64,000 nucleotides of DNA from Strigops habroptila (GCF_004027225.2 NC_044290.2:7828906-7892905); one strand, 5' to 3'; shown: positions 13,291 to 26,752, counted from the stretch's first letter. Notes: a model not told the origin generated them from the letters alone. Translations and numbers: made by a program.

Positions 13291-16200
13291 CACTTGAGCC
13301 TAAACTCTCTATGTATGTGCTTACCCCATTCAGATTTTAGATGCTGAAGTAGCATGTTATATAGGCTCTGGTGTTCCAATAACCGTGTAGAGTCACACAG
13401 TGGATAATATAGAACACAAAAATCGGACCAGTAGTAGTACACTAACAGGAATGTCCTGTGGCTGACTGAAGATGATGGAAAAGTTTGGCTTACTGCTGTG
13501 CTTAGATGTTGTTAGCTACAAAACTCTGCAGTCTGTTTCAGTCCAGGTTTGTTATCATTGCTTGTCCTGACTGTTATGTATACACAAATTAACCTGCTTA
13601 CATGTGAATAGAGTTTTCAGGAAAGTGAAGGAAAAGGCCTTAGTAACTGCACCACATTCATAAAAATACAGATTTCCTCTTATAAGAAAACTTGTTAGCC
13701 ATCAGGAATGATGTTTTCCTTTGGCAGAAGTGGGTACCACAAGAGGAGGACTCCAGGCAAGGGACATTTATCACCCAGAGGTGAGCAGCACACAGGGTAA
13801 TGAGCAATTTGCTTTCTGGTGTGGCTGAGAGAAATTACTGCTCTCCAAGTAGGAGAAGTATCTAGTTTCTTTTTCTGCCATAGCCAGAAGGGAAAGGCAA
13901 GTCAAGAGGCTCCACAGCTGGGGGTGAAGGGAGAGCATGCAATCAGGTGCATTATCACCTCCTTGGATCCACAATGCACGAGAACTGGTTCCTGAGGAAG
14001 GAGCATGACCAGGTAAGTTCTTCCTTGCTCTGACAACTTTTAACTTATTGTAGTGGAAAGGCCTCAATGCAAAAAAAGAAAAACAACCCACATTTGCTCT
14101 GTAAATGTACTGACAAACTCCAGCTCCAGGCAGGAAGGTTAAATGAGACATGCACAGAAATGTCTGTAATTCCTTGTTAAAACTAAGCAGCACAGCCTGC
14201 GATCTCTTCTTGTACTAACTGCATTCAGTAGTTGTTACTGGTACTGATGCCAATATCTGTAACTCTCCTCTTGCCCTACCCGGTTCTGATCACTCCCCTA
14301 GAGAGAAGTGGGTCTCAGCCGCCTTTTCCCTGCCATCTGCCATGTTTCCAAGGGAAAGCCTGCAGCTCTGACAACTCCCAAGCAGGTGAATCGAGTCTGC
14401 AGTAATCCCAAATACCTGAGATAAGAAGCATGGCTCTGGTGTGGAGACTGAAGGCTTTAAGAGCAGGGAAGGACAGGGAGTCAGATGGATGTATGTGTCT
14501 TATGTCACGTGTCCCTGCCAGGGCTGGAGCCTAATTGGATTTCACAAATGTGACTTCAGCACCTCTTGATCACAAAACCAAATTAAACCTCAAGAAATTT
14601 CAAATAAATCCCTACCTCAAAGTTTGCCTCGAAAAGAAAATCATGAGAGCCTCATTTCAGCTTCTCCTCTGACCCAGAAGGTGAGTAAAATGAAAACTTC
14701 AATCCAAAAACTATTGCTTTAAAACAAATAAGAAGAGAAGCATAGCACAACCAGCAGATCTGCTGAATTCCTGGGTGCACTGAATAAAATCAGTCATGTG
14801 ACGATGATGGGATTTTCTAGAACACCTTTTAGGCATGCAATTTCTGTATTAAATTTATTCAGACATCCCCAGAACAGCTGTTTCTGCTATAAAATGGGAA
14901 TAACAGCCACTTTTCACAGTGCATTGACAGCTACAGATAAAAGCTTGGTAATTGCTAGTAGTGACTACTGCCTGGCAAGAGATTTTCTTGCAAGTTAACC
15001 TGCCAAGATGTTTAAGACTATTGCACATCTAGACGCAGATTCTGGTTTAGAACCTCAGCTGATAGCCCTGTGCTGGTGACACAGTTTTGAAGTGGGGTAC
15101 ATGTTAGCATTACAGACAACAATGGGATTCACATAGATTCAAGCCTCTTGAAGACAGATCACAAGCAGGCTGATGTCTGGAGTCGAGGCAGGAGAGGGAG
15201 CAGAGCTCTCCCACTGAGGCTGCCTGTTCCCTCTGATTTGCTCTTGATGTGACCTAAAATCAGCCGGAGCTGCTTTAGCACGTGGTGCAATGGGCTGCTC
15301 TGCCTCCCTTCGCGGAGACACTGAGACTCCAGCTAAAACACTGGATAGCCCAGAAAGAGAGGAGCCAATTATAGCTAACGCCTGGGAAGACCCACAGCTC
15401 TGCAGCAACAAGGGTCCTAGCTGCTTTTCATCCAGCTCCCTCTTTCCCTATGTTTATTCATGAGCCGGGGTGCAGGGAAGATGAAAAGGCTGCCAGCAGA
15501 CTTCTCCCTGGAGTCCCCACTTGAAATGGTACCACATTTCCAGGGAAGCCTTGCCTTCTTCAGAACAAGGCTGATACTCATGGGAATACTGTAGTTCCTC
15601 TGTAGCTCTCAAGTCAAGCAAACATTACCCTTATTGTCCAACTACTGAGGCACATGGAGAAGTCACTTATAATCTAAACTAACCTGGTAAAATCCAGAGC
15701 TAGGGTGAAATATTACCTCTCTTGAAAAACCCAGTGGCAGTATTGTGGTGGATTTGCCTGGTGCCAGGCTGTTCTTCTGGTCATGAATACATGAACAGCT
15801 GTAAAACTGTACCTAAAACCAAGGAAAAGGGAAACATGGATTGCTTTCACACAGGGCTCTAGCACAGCAATATTCTGCTACAGCCAGCCTGACTGACATC
15901 TTCATTTTCAATAGGGAATGGTACGTATTGGAGGAAAAAAATACCCCATACCTGAATGAAAGGAAAGTGACTTTGGGAAGCACCAGCTCGGAATAGCTCC
16001 TGGTTTCCTCTGTCACCCCTCATTCCATGAGCAGGGATGGCCACGAACAGGCTGTCAGGGCACTCAGTTCTCTGTGTGCAACGTCCTCTGCGAAGGAACA
16101 GCAGTGACCCTCCTACAACCTATACCTACAGCCTGGAAAAAAGCTGAATCAGGCTGATTTTTTTTAATTTTGAGGGGAACTCTTATGAATATTGAAAAGA

Positions 16201-17307
16201 AATCCTATCTCCTGTTGTCTATTATAAAACTGGAAAGCTTAAAATTATTTTTTCCTCAGTTGATTTGCAAAGTCTCATTAGCACTGTCTGTGCTGATGCC
16301 TTATCATAAGAGTGCTTCTGGGAGCTGAAATGTGTATTCTCTAAATGAACCAAAAGCACATCATTTGTGTCTGTAACTGAAACGTGTGTTAGAGCTACAA
16401 AATCCTCTCCCATGAACTCATGCATATTTTTTGATAAAATATACAAACACCTTGACATAACAGCAATCCTACATTTATAACACAGCCAGTGTCACCCTTC
16501 CAAAAAAGACATTGTCATGGACCATGACAGGCCCTTTTCTGACCCTTACACCAGAAATACATTGTTTTCACAGATTTCTTTGATTTTAAAAACCAGTCCA
16601 TATGGCTCAGGTACAGCACCTGACAAATTTTAACAGCCTAGTGAGAGTGAATTGTTCTAGTAGAGATTACTCATGAGCTACTAATCTTAGCATAATAAAG
16701 CCTTTGACTGACTTCTAAAGGACCCAGTGCAACTCATAAGTAAACTAGTTTCGCCTAGTAGTAATCCAGAGTAATCACAGTGTTTTCTTGCAGAGGTGCC
16801 CTGTCCGAGCCAGACTGGACCTGCAGCATGCTGAGTGCCTTTACCTGCTGACAGCTGAGGATGGCTCAGCTCTCAACAACAATTCAGCACCCAGCAGGAT
16901 CACACCCTAATGGGGATCTAAGCAGTTCAGGTTTCTTATGATGAACCACTATTAGACTGTTCATCTGTGCTAGCAAAGTGCACAAACCTGCCAACTCAGT
17001 TACTACGCAGATGTCTTCTCCCAGCCTCTGAGCATCTCATTAACAGGGCTTGAGAGAGCAACAAGAGGATATTACTGCGAGGTTCAGAGAAGTACAATGT
17101 GCTGCGACAGGACTTATTACTGGAAAGAAGTGGCTGTTGTGTACAAGAGGTTTACAATCTGTCAATGTCATAACAGACCTCATTACCTTATTTATATCTG
17201 AAATCACACCGCTAACTCCTGCAAATACTCATCTGGGATACAGATGTTACTCTCTTAAGATCCTCCTACCCGCTCCTACAGGAAACAAAGACAAACAATG
17301 AGACAAC

Positions 17308-17412
17308 ACTGATGGAAACTGAGTGACTTGTGCAAGGTCATGCAGCAAGTGGTGGCAGAGGCTAGAGAGACGAGTGCTAGTCTCCAGCCTGGTGCTTTAA
17401 CCCCTGTACTGA
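17308..17412 (+). repeat. MIR-like (CORE-SINE) relic
   Basis: The text GGAAACTGAGTGACTTGTGC followed by AAGGTCATGCAGCAAGTGG, TGGCAGAGGCTAG and GTGCTTTAACCCCTGTACTG follows the order and wording of the conserved part of the MIR SINE (aaactgag...gtgacttgcccaaggtcacacagcaagt...ggcagag...ctctaacc). It is diverged, as expected for an old amniote SINE. Edges are approximate. Confidence 0.6.
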
Positions 17413-20400
17413 ACTGTCTGGATAAGTGAAAGCTGCAGATCTAGTGTAAAGGTTTAAGTTAGAAGAAAAACTTATGTTTCAAACAGAGTGTTAAAAAAGT
17501 GCTTCTGAACTTTTCCATCTGATAACACGCGGAAGAGCATTTCCAGTGATGAAAACTCCTGGGCCACATGTATGATAAACATCAGATGTAGCTCTGCGCT
17601 TTTCAGTGTTGTTGCACAGCTCTTCCCATCCAGCTAGAGCCTCAGACTGGAGGTTCCCTGTAGCTTAAAGCCCAAATATAAGGGATTATAAACAGACAAA
17701 GAGTGAACACATTCCTTGGACCCATGACCAGGAGTGCAGGATGCAGACAGCTATGAGAGCCCAGCACTCTGGTACCTCAGGGGTGCCTGGGTCTAACGCC
17801 TACTGCTCAAATGAGACAATATGTCCCTGCCCGCAGAAGGGACAGCTTTTCCAAGGAAGAATTCACATAATTTAACAGTTGACAAGTTAGTTAGATAACC
17901 AAAATAAAATAATGGTGCTGTGTGTCTGAGCAAAGCATCAGAGAAATGTTCCCAAAATCTTGCCCAAAAGTCTACAGCAGTTGAAGTTTTGGTTCTGTTA
18001 CATGGAAGCTTCTCTGCCATGCTAGCATTTCAATGCCCATTGGCTCCAGTTCTCACCAGGACAGAGAGGAAGGAGCATCTTGAGGAGCAAAACAATCATC
18101 CAGATGTACAAGAGCAAGTGCAAAATACTGTGAAAAGCTGGTGGTACTTAATGGAGATAGGGGGTGAAATGCTGTATCCATGGTATCTAAGAAGGTGACT
18201 CATGTCACCGCTATAAATACTATCTTGCTTGCAAAGAACACATTCTAGTAAAATCTGCATTTGCCCAACAAGCTTGTACTGAGGTTCCACTTCTTCCAGT
18301 GTTAATGCTGCATCTCTCAAGATGAGATACTGGTGCAGAACACCTGAGGCTTAAAGAGAAGCAGTGTTCCACACACTCTGCCTCGCCTTTCCTCAGCTGA
18401 TGGCACTCAGGACTGATCACTATGCTGCCACTAGCAGAGTACTGAGCTTGGCATCATGCCTCTGGCAGCAGGCAGCTCTCCCCAGGCTGAGCAGGTTATC
18501 ATGCATTACTGTGAGTGCACTGAATCAGTGAGGAAACCTCCCTGTGTACATCTTCAAGAGCTTAATGCAGTAATTGTAATTCAAAATATTTGCTTCACAC
18601 AGAGACAAGCCACTGGCTCCTCTCTGATGCTGTCAGTGCTATCAGTCATTAGGAATACAGTGATGCCACCTGGAAAGAAAGGTAGCTGCAAATGGGATAA
18701 CCATTAAATAGCTGCATGCCAGGTTATGTGGATCTTTCCTGAGAAGCAAGAACATTGTGCTAGAGTATCTGAAAGTTCCTAGAAGAAACAACAGACCTCA
18801 TAAGGTAAAGACATCAGGCAGAGCTCCACTGGCAATATGGAATTCACATCAGCAAATAGCTTTGGATGTTTGCACTTGGTGAGGAGACTGTAACTTGCTT
18901 CTCTAGGAAAAAAGGGAGCCTCTCCAAACTGACAAGAAGTGGTGTTCACTTCTGAGCTTAGGAGCTTGGTGCTCCTGAAACAAATGTAAAGATGTCTATG
19001 GGTTTCAGAACACGGTGCTCCCCTAGCTAATGACAGTGGAGATGCGCTCCCTCTGCTCTTCTGGTCGAATGTTGCAGGACATGAGTAAATCAGTGGGGAA
19101 GAGAGAACTGGTCTCATGGCTGCTCTGTAGTCAGAGGTCTTTAAGGGATACAAATAGGACTTTCAAAAAATAACATACTGAATTCTTACTGGTTTTTGGG
19201 AGACACAAATAACTTTCTTATTACAAGAACATTCTTTGCTCCCCTTGTTTAAACATTCCCTAGCTCAGCGAAGGTGGAAGAAAGTCAGAAAGCTGAGTTG
19301 GTTCAATGCTACAAGGCTTTGGAAAAAAAAATAGTGATGGACAAGCACTTCTCCTCTGTCCAAGGTCACAAACCAGATGAAATCTAGCTGCTTTGGTAGT
19401 TGTTTTTTGTCTGTATGTGTTGCTGTATGTCTTGAGATTCTGATAAAACAGATAATTGAATTGGAATCCCATTACTATGTAACTTCTGCAAGAATAGTAA
19501 TTTCACAGTATATTAATTTTTTCCTAGATTAAATGTCTAACAACACTTCAGAAAGAAGCATGGGTGGACAGTATTCCGGCATTACTGTGAACATCTGTTC
19601 TGAGTTACCAAAATTCCAGCTGAAAAACAAATATTTCCACTATAAATCAACCAAAACATTATCCTGAGTGTTGTAACAGATGCAAAATGATTCTGGCTTC
19701 CTCTGCCCTGTGGTTTGGCTCTTTCTTTAAAGTTGCTGTGAATATATTTATTTACACACTTAAAGAAACACACATTTGAAATGGCTATTTAAACCTACTT
19801 AGAATACGTCTGATGTTAGTTCAAAGCTACTGGTCAGTTACTGACTATCTCATTAAATACAGGTTCTAGCAGTTAGCATAAACTCGTTACAGCTTTCCAG
19901 ATAAACATGGTCTAAAGCAACACTTAAAAGTCCTGCACAAATGTTCAGAACACTCCAACCCAATACTACTAGAAATGATGACCTGGAGTTTGTGTAAGGG
20001 CAAGTATTTGGTTTGGGTTTCATATTCCTCCTGTTCTATTGTGCTTGGGTGGGTTTTTCTACCCCTGTTGTTACTGCTGTTATTTGCCTTTTGTTTCTTG
20101 AGCTAAATGAATCAGAGGAGATTGATTTAGCAGGGATAAAGAAATGAGGTTTGTTTACTAAGCCTGAAATTTGCAAAAAGGCTTTGCAAGACTTCCTGGT
20201 TAATGGTCTCAGTATGTGAATAAAATGGTTTGTTTGGGCAGAAGCTGCAGTTCTATGCTTTGAGGTGTTTGATTGCATTAAGCTGCATCTGAGCAACTCT
20301 GATTAAAGATGCTTTCCTTTTTTGAAGTATTCCGTATGAAACAGATAAACCAGATAAGGAGAAAACCTAACTATGGTACCATAAATAATAAAATCTTGCA

Positions 20401-20869
20401 AGGGGAGAAGAGAAAAGTCGTTTTGGTTTATCCTTCTTTGCACAGAATATACTTTGGGCGAAGAACCAACGCTGTGTTTTGAGGATGACGTTTTGTAGTT
20501 GTTAATCATTTTCGGTCTTAAATGCTCGGAGGAAAAACAGTGTGCGTAGACTAAATATAACCATGCCTTTTGTGATGAAATGGGAGCTGCAGGCTAGTTA
20601 TCCTGCCCACAAACAATAGGAACACATGGTCCACCCAGAGATGTAATGATGGCAAATGGAGCACTTGGGGGAAGTAACAGAGCCCAGTTCATGTTGTCAC
20701 CAAGACCTGGGGTTTTCAGGAGTCTTGTATCAGAGCAAACAGGACTAGTAGAGGGGGTTCAGCTATCAGCACCTGCATTACTCCCCTTCAGAGATGCCAG
20801 AGTTGTTATAAAATCTAGGACCATGTTTTCCGAAGGCAATTTGTTAAGGCATAACAGTTAAAGAAAAAG

Positions 20870-21440
20870 CAGCTGCTTATATTTAAACCAGCATAAGAAT
20901 GTGTATTTTGTTCAAGATTTCTATTTGTATAGAGATTGCAACATTCTATATGCAGGCTACATCCCTTCTGTGGCATTATACATTTGCTTTATATATTGTT
21001 AATTAGACCTAATTTAGGCCTCGAAAAATCTCATTAAAATTCTGATTAGTGATGTTGGCAAGCAGCCATCCGAAAAGCCTCTATTTCTTCCTTTGATAAG
21101 TTTGAAACTGCTATAACAAACAGTAAAAATAAGATCACAGCCTTCATCTTCATGCCAGTCAACATAAGGTATTCTCCAGGTCAAAGCCATTTAAGGCAAA
21201 ATACAGGAGGAGGACATCTTTATTTCCTGGTATACATGCTGTCAGATGGCTATAGAAAACTGTGTATGTTTATGCCCTTTGGCGGTTTAAAAAACTGAAG
21301 AAAAAGAAACAACAAAACCTGCCTATGAAAATGCTAATTGTGAGCCTTTAAGAGCAATTTACTCTGCAAGGCAATTAAAGATTTTTGTTGAAAGGCTTTA
21401 AAAATGAATGGGAATAAAAATAATACAAAGCTGGTTTAAT
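20870..21440. promoter_or_regulatory. possible conserved noncoding element
   Basis: This AT-rich, repeat-free block contains a CAGCTG E-box (20871-20876), a TCF/LEF-like CCTTTGATAAG, a nuclear-receptor-like AGGTCAAAG and several TAATTAG/CTAATTG words, about 8-9 kb upstream of HLF. Enhancer function is inferred only. Confidence 0.22.
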
Positions 21441-24400
21441 ATTAAACTAGTTGCGTCTGATGTTTTCTGTATAACTTTCTGCCTGATGCATACAATATAG
21501 CTTATAGTCTAAATGCCTGGCCAGGAAAACATAGAGACAAGAATATCCTTAGTGCAAATACAGTCAATTATGCACCCACATTACTAAAGCTCAGAGCAGA
21601 TCACTTTAAAAGAATACATGACACAAAAAAGTCTAAGGCAGAATAAAGCAACAATAGCAATGTCTATGCTTCCTTGTGCCTGTACGTATATTGAAGGGTT
21701 ATTATGATACAGCTGCCAGCTATTGTTGTGCTCATCTCAACTAATTTAAACATTTCACTTTAATGCATAAAAACAACTTTACAAAGCTGAACGCTGTTTG
21801 AAATGGCAAATATTATGCGTCTCTTTCAGTGTATGTCTCATGTACACATCTGTCTTCGTAGAGATCTTAGCAATTAGTTGAGTCTTTCAGAGGATGAAAC
21901 AAGCAGCAGGACTGCTGCAGAGCTGCCGATCTCAGCGGAACGGAGAGGTAACCCGTGGTTTGAACGCTCCGAATCCGTTCCTCTCCCTCGGAGCACAATC
22001 CCCAGTGTGCAGCTGCTCCATCCTGCGTCACAGCATGCAGCGGCTCTGCACACTGGTAAGACAAAACCAACGTACGATTATGGGAAAATACCTTCTTTTG
22101 ATAAACACAGAAATCCAGCTTTGAGATGCTCTGTGTCAGTAAAGCTGATTCTATGGTTGGACACATTTAAAAATCCAGGTTACTAATACTCTATTTTTTC
22201 CAAGCCCTTTTAAACTACTCTTTAGAGATCTAATCAGACTTTCTGTATCAACTAAAGTAGGGAGATACATGCATGGAATCTGGGGTACATTTGCCTCTTA
22301 AGACAGTGTTTATTGTTACTGTCTGTATGTTGCATTATGGTATTTGCATAAGTAGGTTTCCAAAAACCTGGGAAGCCTGACATGCTGAAATTGAACATAC
22401 TCAATGTGCATATTCTGATACTGAGATAGCATCTAGTTTCCAGCTGATATTTCTGATGAGAGATTTAAGCAGAATAAAGTGGGCCATAAGAGAGATGATA
22501 ATTTAGCAGAATCCTCCTGGCTGGGCTAAGGAAGGGTGCTGCAAGCTGGCATCCGTATCAGGAACCTGCTCTACTGCTGCATATAACTTAAAGGGGGAGT
22601 ACACTGAAAAAAGAGGGGGGGGGAAAATCCACAAAACCAAACCAGTCTCATCTGCAAGATGCAATGAATCTAAACCTACAGGATAAACTGCATACAGATT
22701 AATGTGTGTTTCTGCCCTACTTGCTGCTCATTTAAAATATGTGCAGTTACAATGATTCTTTCATAAAGAGACATGGCATGATTTTAATACCTTTATATTT
22801 AGAAGCCTGGGGTTTGTCTTTAGGAATTTTCCCAATCTTCTGCAGAAGATCAGGCTTTCTTGCCAAAGACAAGAGAGGTTTACCACATTTCTGGGTTCTT
22901 AATAATCTAAACCCATAGGATTAAAAGCCACTTTGGGTTTTCTGTATTCTTTTTTTACATCTATTTTTAAGAGGGAAACCTGGGAGAAAGATGGATGGCA
23001 CAGAACTGATCCAGAAATTCAGGACAGAAAGAAATCCGAAAGTTAGTGCAGCCTTGCAAGTGTGAAGCCCAGGGTACTAGTCAAGTCAGTGACTTTCACA
23101 GACCTCCTTGAAGAACATGGGTTTTCAGCTGCAAGTTGTACAGATCCAGACTTGATAAGCCTATGCATGCAGAATACTTCAGGCTAAATTCTGCCTGACC
23201 TTCCCCAGCACCATGCCTCCGGCAAGCTCTCTGAAAACAGCCATTTGAAGTCAGAGAAATCTGGGTCATTGACTTCAAAAGAAACTCTGATTAAGGAGGA
23301 GATGCTCCTCTCCTGCACCTTTCACTCTACCCTTCTGTTACAGCTCTGCCTGTGGATGGGCTGTTTTATTCTGTGCTTGTGGGTGCTCTTCTATCTCCAG
23401 TAAAACCAGTGCCAACTTCCAAAATCAAACAGCCTGAGCATGTAAGAACAGCTATTTCCAACTGTCTTTCTGCAGCGCGCAAGCCAAAAGTGGGAAAGAA
23501 AGAGGAATGGAGTGCAGAGGAATAAATGGAAGGATCAAGTTGTTTCCCATTGGCACCAGCTGGGAGTTGTCCTTATTCAGGGAAAGGTCTAACTGCAAAA
23601 CAGGCCAGCTACTCCCTTATCACTTGTCTCAATCCAGGTCTGTCATCTGGCTGCTCACACCTACTGAGTCTAAATAATTTGCCAAGGCACTAAGGGCACT
23701 GGGTGCTTGAAACGGGCTAGAGAGGCTGGTTAATGCTTTACAAGGTTAAGGTTGCTTTAAAAAGCATAGCAGAGTATTTGCTCCCAAAATGTAGTCATCA
23801 GAGAGTGTAACACTTGCTGAGTTCAAACCAGGTCAGCTGCCCGGGCAAGTACATGTATTTGATCTACTGTCATGGTGAAGGCTGACTGTAAACTTTGGCA
23901 GAGAAAATCATTAATCTTTCAACTCACAGCATATAGCAATGACTGGTAATACCTATTTTTCTGAGAACTGGAATGCCTTTTGGAACCACACCAGATTACT
24001 TAAAAGAAGTTCCTCTGCCATTACCCAAAAGCAGTTCCAAACCTGTCTCTCCCACATTCAATTAAACCTTAAAAAAATAAATAAAATAATAATAAAAGAA
24101 GGCGGGGGCAGATGATGGTTCATTCAACAAGCATTTTCCTTCTTGCGAGGAGCCACAGCAGCTCGCTCAGCTGCACACCATGTGGGCAATAAACACTAAT
24201 TTTTAAGTAATTCAGCATTGTTGGTAGTGGCTTTCACTTGGAAAGCTGAGCAAGGGCTACTTCCAGCACCTCCACGGTGGTGAGGGAAGCAGGGGACAGA
24301 TTTTGCTCTTGGGGCTCTTCGACCTTCTCTTCAAAAGCTGCTGTTTTCCAGCTTCAGTTTGGGTGTGGGTATCTGAATGTACTCGTGTGGCTTCTATGTA

Positions 24401-25439
24401 CCTCTGAGTTATGCGTCACATAATGCAGCTGGAAATGTCCTGCTGTCTGAGGCCAATCTGGGAATGTTTCTCTATTTCAGGACAAATCTGAACTAAAATG
24501 AAGGCTGAATCTTCAGCCTCTTCAAATTCTCTTCTCTGTTTTTCTGTGCATCTCACTTAATCCTTTAATCTCTTGACTCCCAAAGGGCTGAGGTGAGGAT
24601 CACTCTGTCAGTAAACCAGGAGGTATTTAAGGTCCTGTAAACCATTTGCTTTTCTCATGTCCTGTGCCTTGACCAAAAAGCTTGTTCTCCTGCATTATTT
24701 ATCCTCTCCACCCTGTAGCTTGTTACCCATCCCCCTACTTCTGTAGTTTAACAAAGGAATTGATGTTGGCAGTCCAACTGTATCCATGTGCATTCCTGAT
24801 CAGAGGAAGTTTTGCTCAGGTTTGAGGGATTTCTTAAACTGCACGTACAAGTGCTGCCTCCAGAGGCAAATGACATGGTCAAGAAAAGGGACTGGATTCT
24901 TCAGACCAATCTATATTTTAATACACATAAACTGCAGATTACAAGCTGACTATGATACACCCATCTTCCAGCACCAGAGCAGTGATCTTTCCATCTATTA
25001 GTATCGACATTTATGCTGAGCCATGATTACTGCACAGCCTTCCTGCCCCACTTTTATTCATGTTTATGGAGAAAATACAGGTAGGTCCCCTGGAAGATAC
25101 TGGTTGAATGGATCCCTGAACAAAACTTTCACTCAAGCTTTCTGCATAGGGAAGAAAAGCTGTAATCTTGTTTCCAGAAGGTATTTTGGAGCAGAGTACA
25201 AGGTATGGAAATGCAATAGGTTAGAGAATGGGAGCTGCAGCAAAATCGTGGACAAACCACACTTATGAGAACTCTTTAAATTGTTTTACTTAAAACAAGC
25301 AGAACCTGCATTGTAAAACATGTTTAAAATAACTTAATTTGGGGAAAATGTATTTATTCAGTTTTAAAAGCCTGGATAAGGGTAGACTGAGGAACAGGGC
25401 TATCAGGTAGACGCCACGCTAAGGGATACCCAACCTCGA

Positions 25440-26110
25440 CCAGCGATCCCCATCAGCAGCCACCCCCCTCCTCCCTCCCTCTGGAGAACCGGGACTTGAC
25501 ACGGTCCGGGGGTGCACCACGAGCGGGGCAGCGGCTCCGCAGTTCGCACCGCACGGGAACGGCAGCGGAGCCCCGGGGCGGCCCCGACGGGCGCTTCCAC
25601 CGCAACACACGCCCGGGTCCACGGGTCACCGCCAAGCGCTTGCCCGCGGCGCAGGGCGCGGGCGGGTTGCTCGGGGTGAACCGGGGACAAGGCGGCGGCG
25701 GCGGCTGGGCCGATACCGGGACGTCACCGCGCGGAGCCTCCCGCCGCTGCAGGACGCGCGCGCGGGGGCGGAGCGGGGGGAGCGCCCGCCCGCCCGGGCC
25801 TCCGCCATTGGCCCAAAGTAGGTCAGCCCGCGCGCTCACGTGACGGACCTCGCGCGCCTCCGCGTGACAGCGGCGACCGCTGGTGGCCGCCCCGCCCCGC
25901 CCCGTCCCGCCGAGGCGGGGAACGGGCTGTAAGGGAGCCGGGGAGCCGGGCGGGAAGGACCGCGGTGCTCACCCGGGTCGGAGCAGCAGCCGCGGTGCGG
26001 GTGTGGGTTGGTGTCCGAGCGCTGTCAGCTGCACGGCTGCGGTAACCGGGTGTCCCCAGCGCGGCCACAGGCTTGCGCTGTGATCGGTGTCTGATCTGCC
26101 GTGCTTGTGT
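25440..26110. promoter_or_regulatory. orphan CpG island 3.5 kb upstream of HLF
   Basis: A second GC- and CpG-dense block is separated from the HLF island by about 2.5 kb of AT-rich DNA and CR1 copies. It contains GC boxes (for example near 25765 and 25885-25920), a CRE-like ACGTCA at 25721-25726, an inverted CCAAT box and an E-box. Open frames run through it on both strands, but they are composition effects and resemble no protein I know. It could be an alternative HLF promoter, the start of a noncoding RNA, or an enhancer. Possible splice donors occur near 26042 (CGGTAACC), but none can be assigned. Confidence 0.7.
25807..25844. promoter_or_regulatory. CCAAT box, RORE and canonical E-box cluster
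   Basis: An inverted CCAAT box (ATTGG) is at 25807-25811. AAAGTAGGTCA at 25815-25825 matches the ROR/REV-ERB consensus WAWNTRGGTCA. TCACGTGAC at 25836-25844 contains the E-box CACGTG at 25837-25842 and also fits the TFEB/USF palindrome. E-boxes and ROREs are the two main input elements of the vertebrate clock. Function here is inferred. Confidence 0.55.
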
Positions 26111-26163
26111 TTTGGGTGGAAGGAGCCCGTAAAGGTGTAAACGCGGTTCAAATTGCCTTTTCA

Positions 26164-26498
26164 AATCACAGAATCAACTAGGTTGGAAAAGACCTTTAAG
26201 ATGATCAAGTCTAACCTTTACCCCAGCACTGCCAAGGCCACCGCTAACCCATGTCACAAAAGGCCTCGTCTACACGGTGTGTGAACACTTCCAGGGACAG
26301 CGATTCCACCTGGGCAGATGTTCCGATGCCTGAGCACCCTTTGGGGAAGGAATTGTTCCTAATACCCAATCTAAACCTCCCCTGGTGCAGCTTCAGGCTG
26401 TTATCTCTTGTCGTATTGCTTGTTACTTAGAAGAGACTGACCACCACCTCACTACAACCTCCTGTCAGGTAGTTGTAGAGAGTGATAAGGTCCCCCCA
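26164..26498 (-). mobile_element. CR1 non-LTR retrotransposon, 5'-truncated copy
   Basis: The + strand starts with AATCACAGAATCAACTAGG, followed by GGTTGGAAAAGACC and the text usual for the reverse complement of an avian CR1 3' end, through the region around GTAGTTGTAGAGAGTGATAAGG. The element therefore lies on the - strand with its 3' end at about 26164 and is cut off at about 26498. No reverse transcriptase sequence remains. Its many mismatches to the usual CR1 text, compared with the copy at 27262, suggest an older insertion of another subfamily. Confidence 0.9.
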
Positions 26499-26737
26499 GC
26501 TGTATTTGATAAAGAAAAGATTTACATTTAAAAAAAGGTGTTCTTGGAAAATGGAACATTAACCTAAACGTACTTGGTTTGAAAAAAGGAACCCAACAGG
26601 ATCTTTGGGCATATAACTGATCATATTTCTGTGATGAAAACAACAGAAACATAAAACATTGGCTGAGATTTATCTTTTTTAACTGGGGGACCACCTTTGG
26701 AGAGGTGTAACCAGCATATTTCAGTAACTCACAGGTA

Positions 26738-26752
26738 CACGTGACACACGTG
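26738..26752. promoter_or_regulatory. two perfect E-boxes, 3 bases apart
   Basis: CACGTG is at 26738-26743 and again at 26747-26752, separated by ACA. The pair sits in unique DNA between the two CR1 copies, about 2.8 kb upstream of the HLF ATG. Known clock-gene tandem E-boxes usually have a 6-7 base spacer, so a clock role is uncertain. Confidence 0.4.

Larger units (their letters stand above)
11054..25439. other. upstream intergenic DNA, no gene seen
   Basis: No supported exon, RNA gene or CR1 copy is seen. The stretch contains a MIR-like relic at 17308-17412 and AT-rich blocks that look like conserved noncoding DNA at about 12950-13290 and 20870-21440. A G9 run lies at 22615-22623. The longest open frame (11511-12011) begins with GTG, not ATG, and is explained by chance. 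Confidence 0.6.

Noticed and set aside
14885..14960. Possible reverse MIR relic (AAAATGGGAATAACAGCCAC)
   Set aside because: Only one short phrase resembles MIR, and the following bases do not keep the order well enough.
15640..15690. Possible MIR relic (ACTGAGGCACATGGAGAAGTC)
   Set aside because: The match is brief and the usual downstream core is absent.
1..25439. Search for exons of the expected upstream neighbour (STXBP4) and for other genes
   Set aside because: No recognisable protein segment flanked by splice sites was found.
25453..26164. Several open frames on both strands in the orphan CpG island
   Set aside because: They are composition-driven, mutually overlapping and unlike any known protein. 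The island is better described as regulatory.
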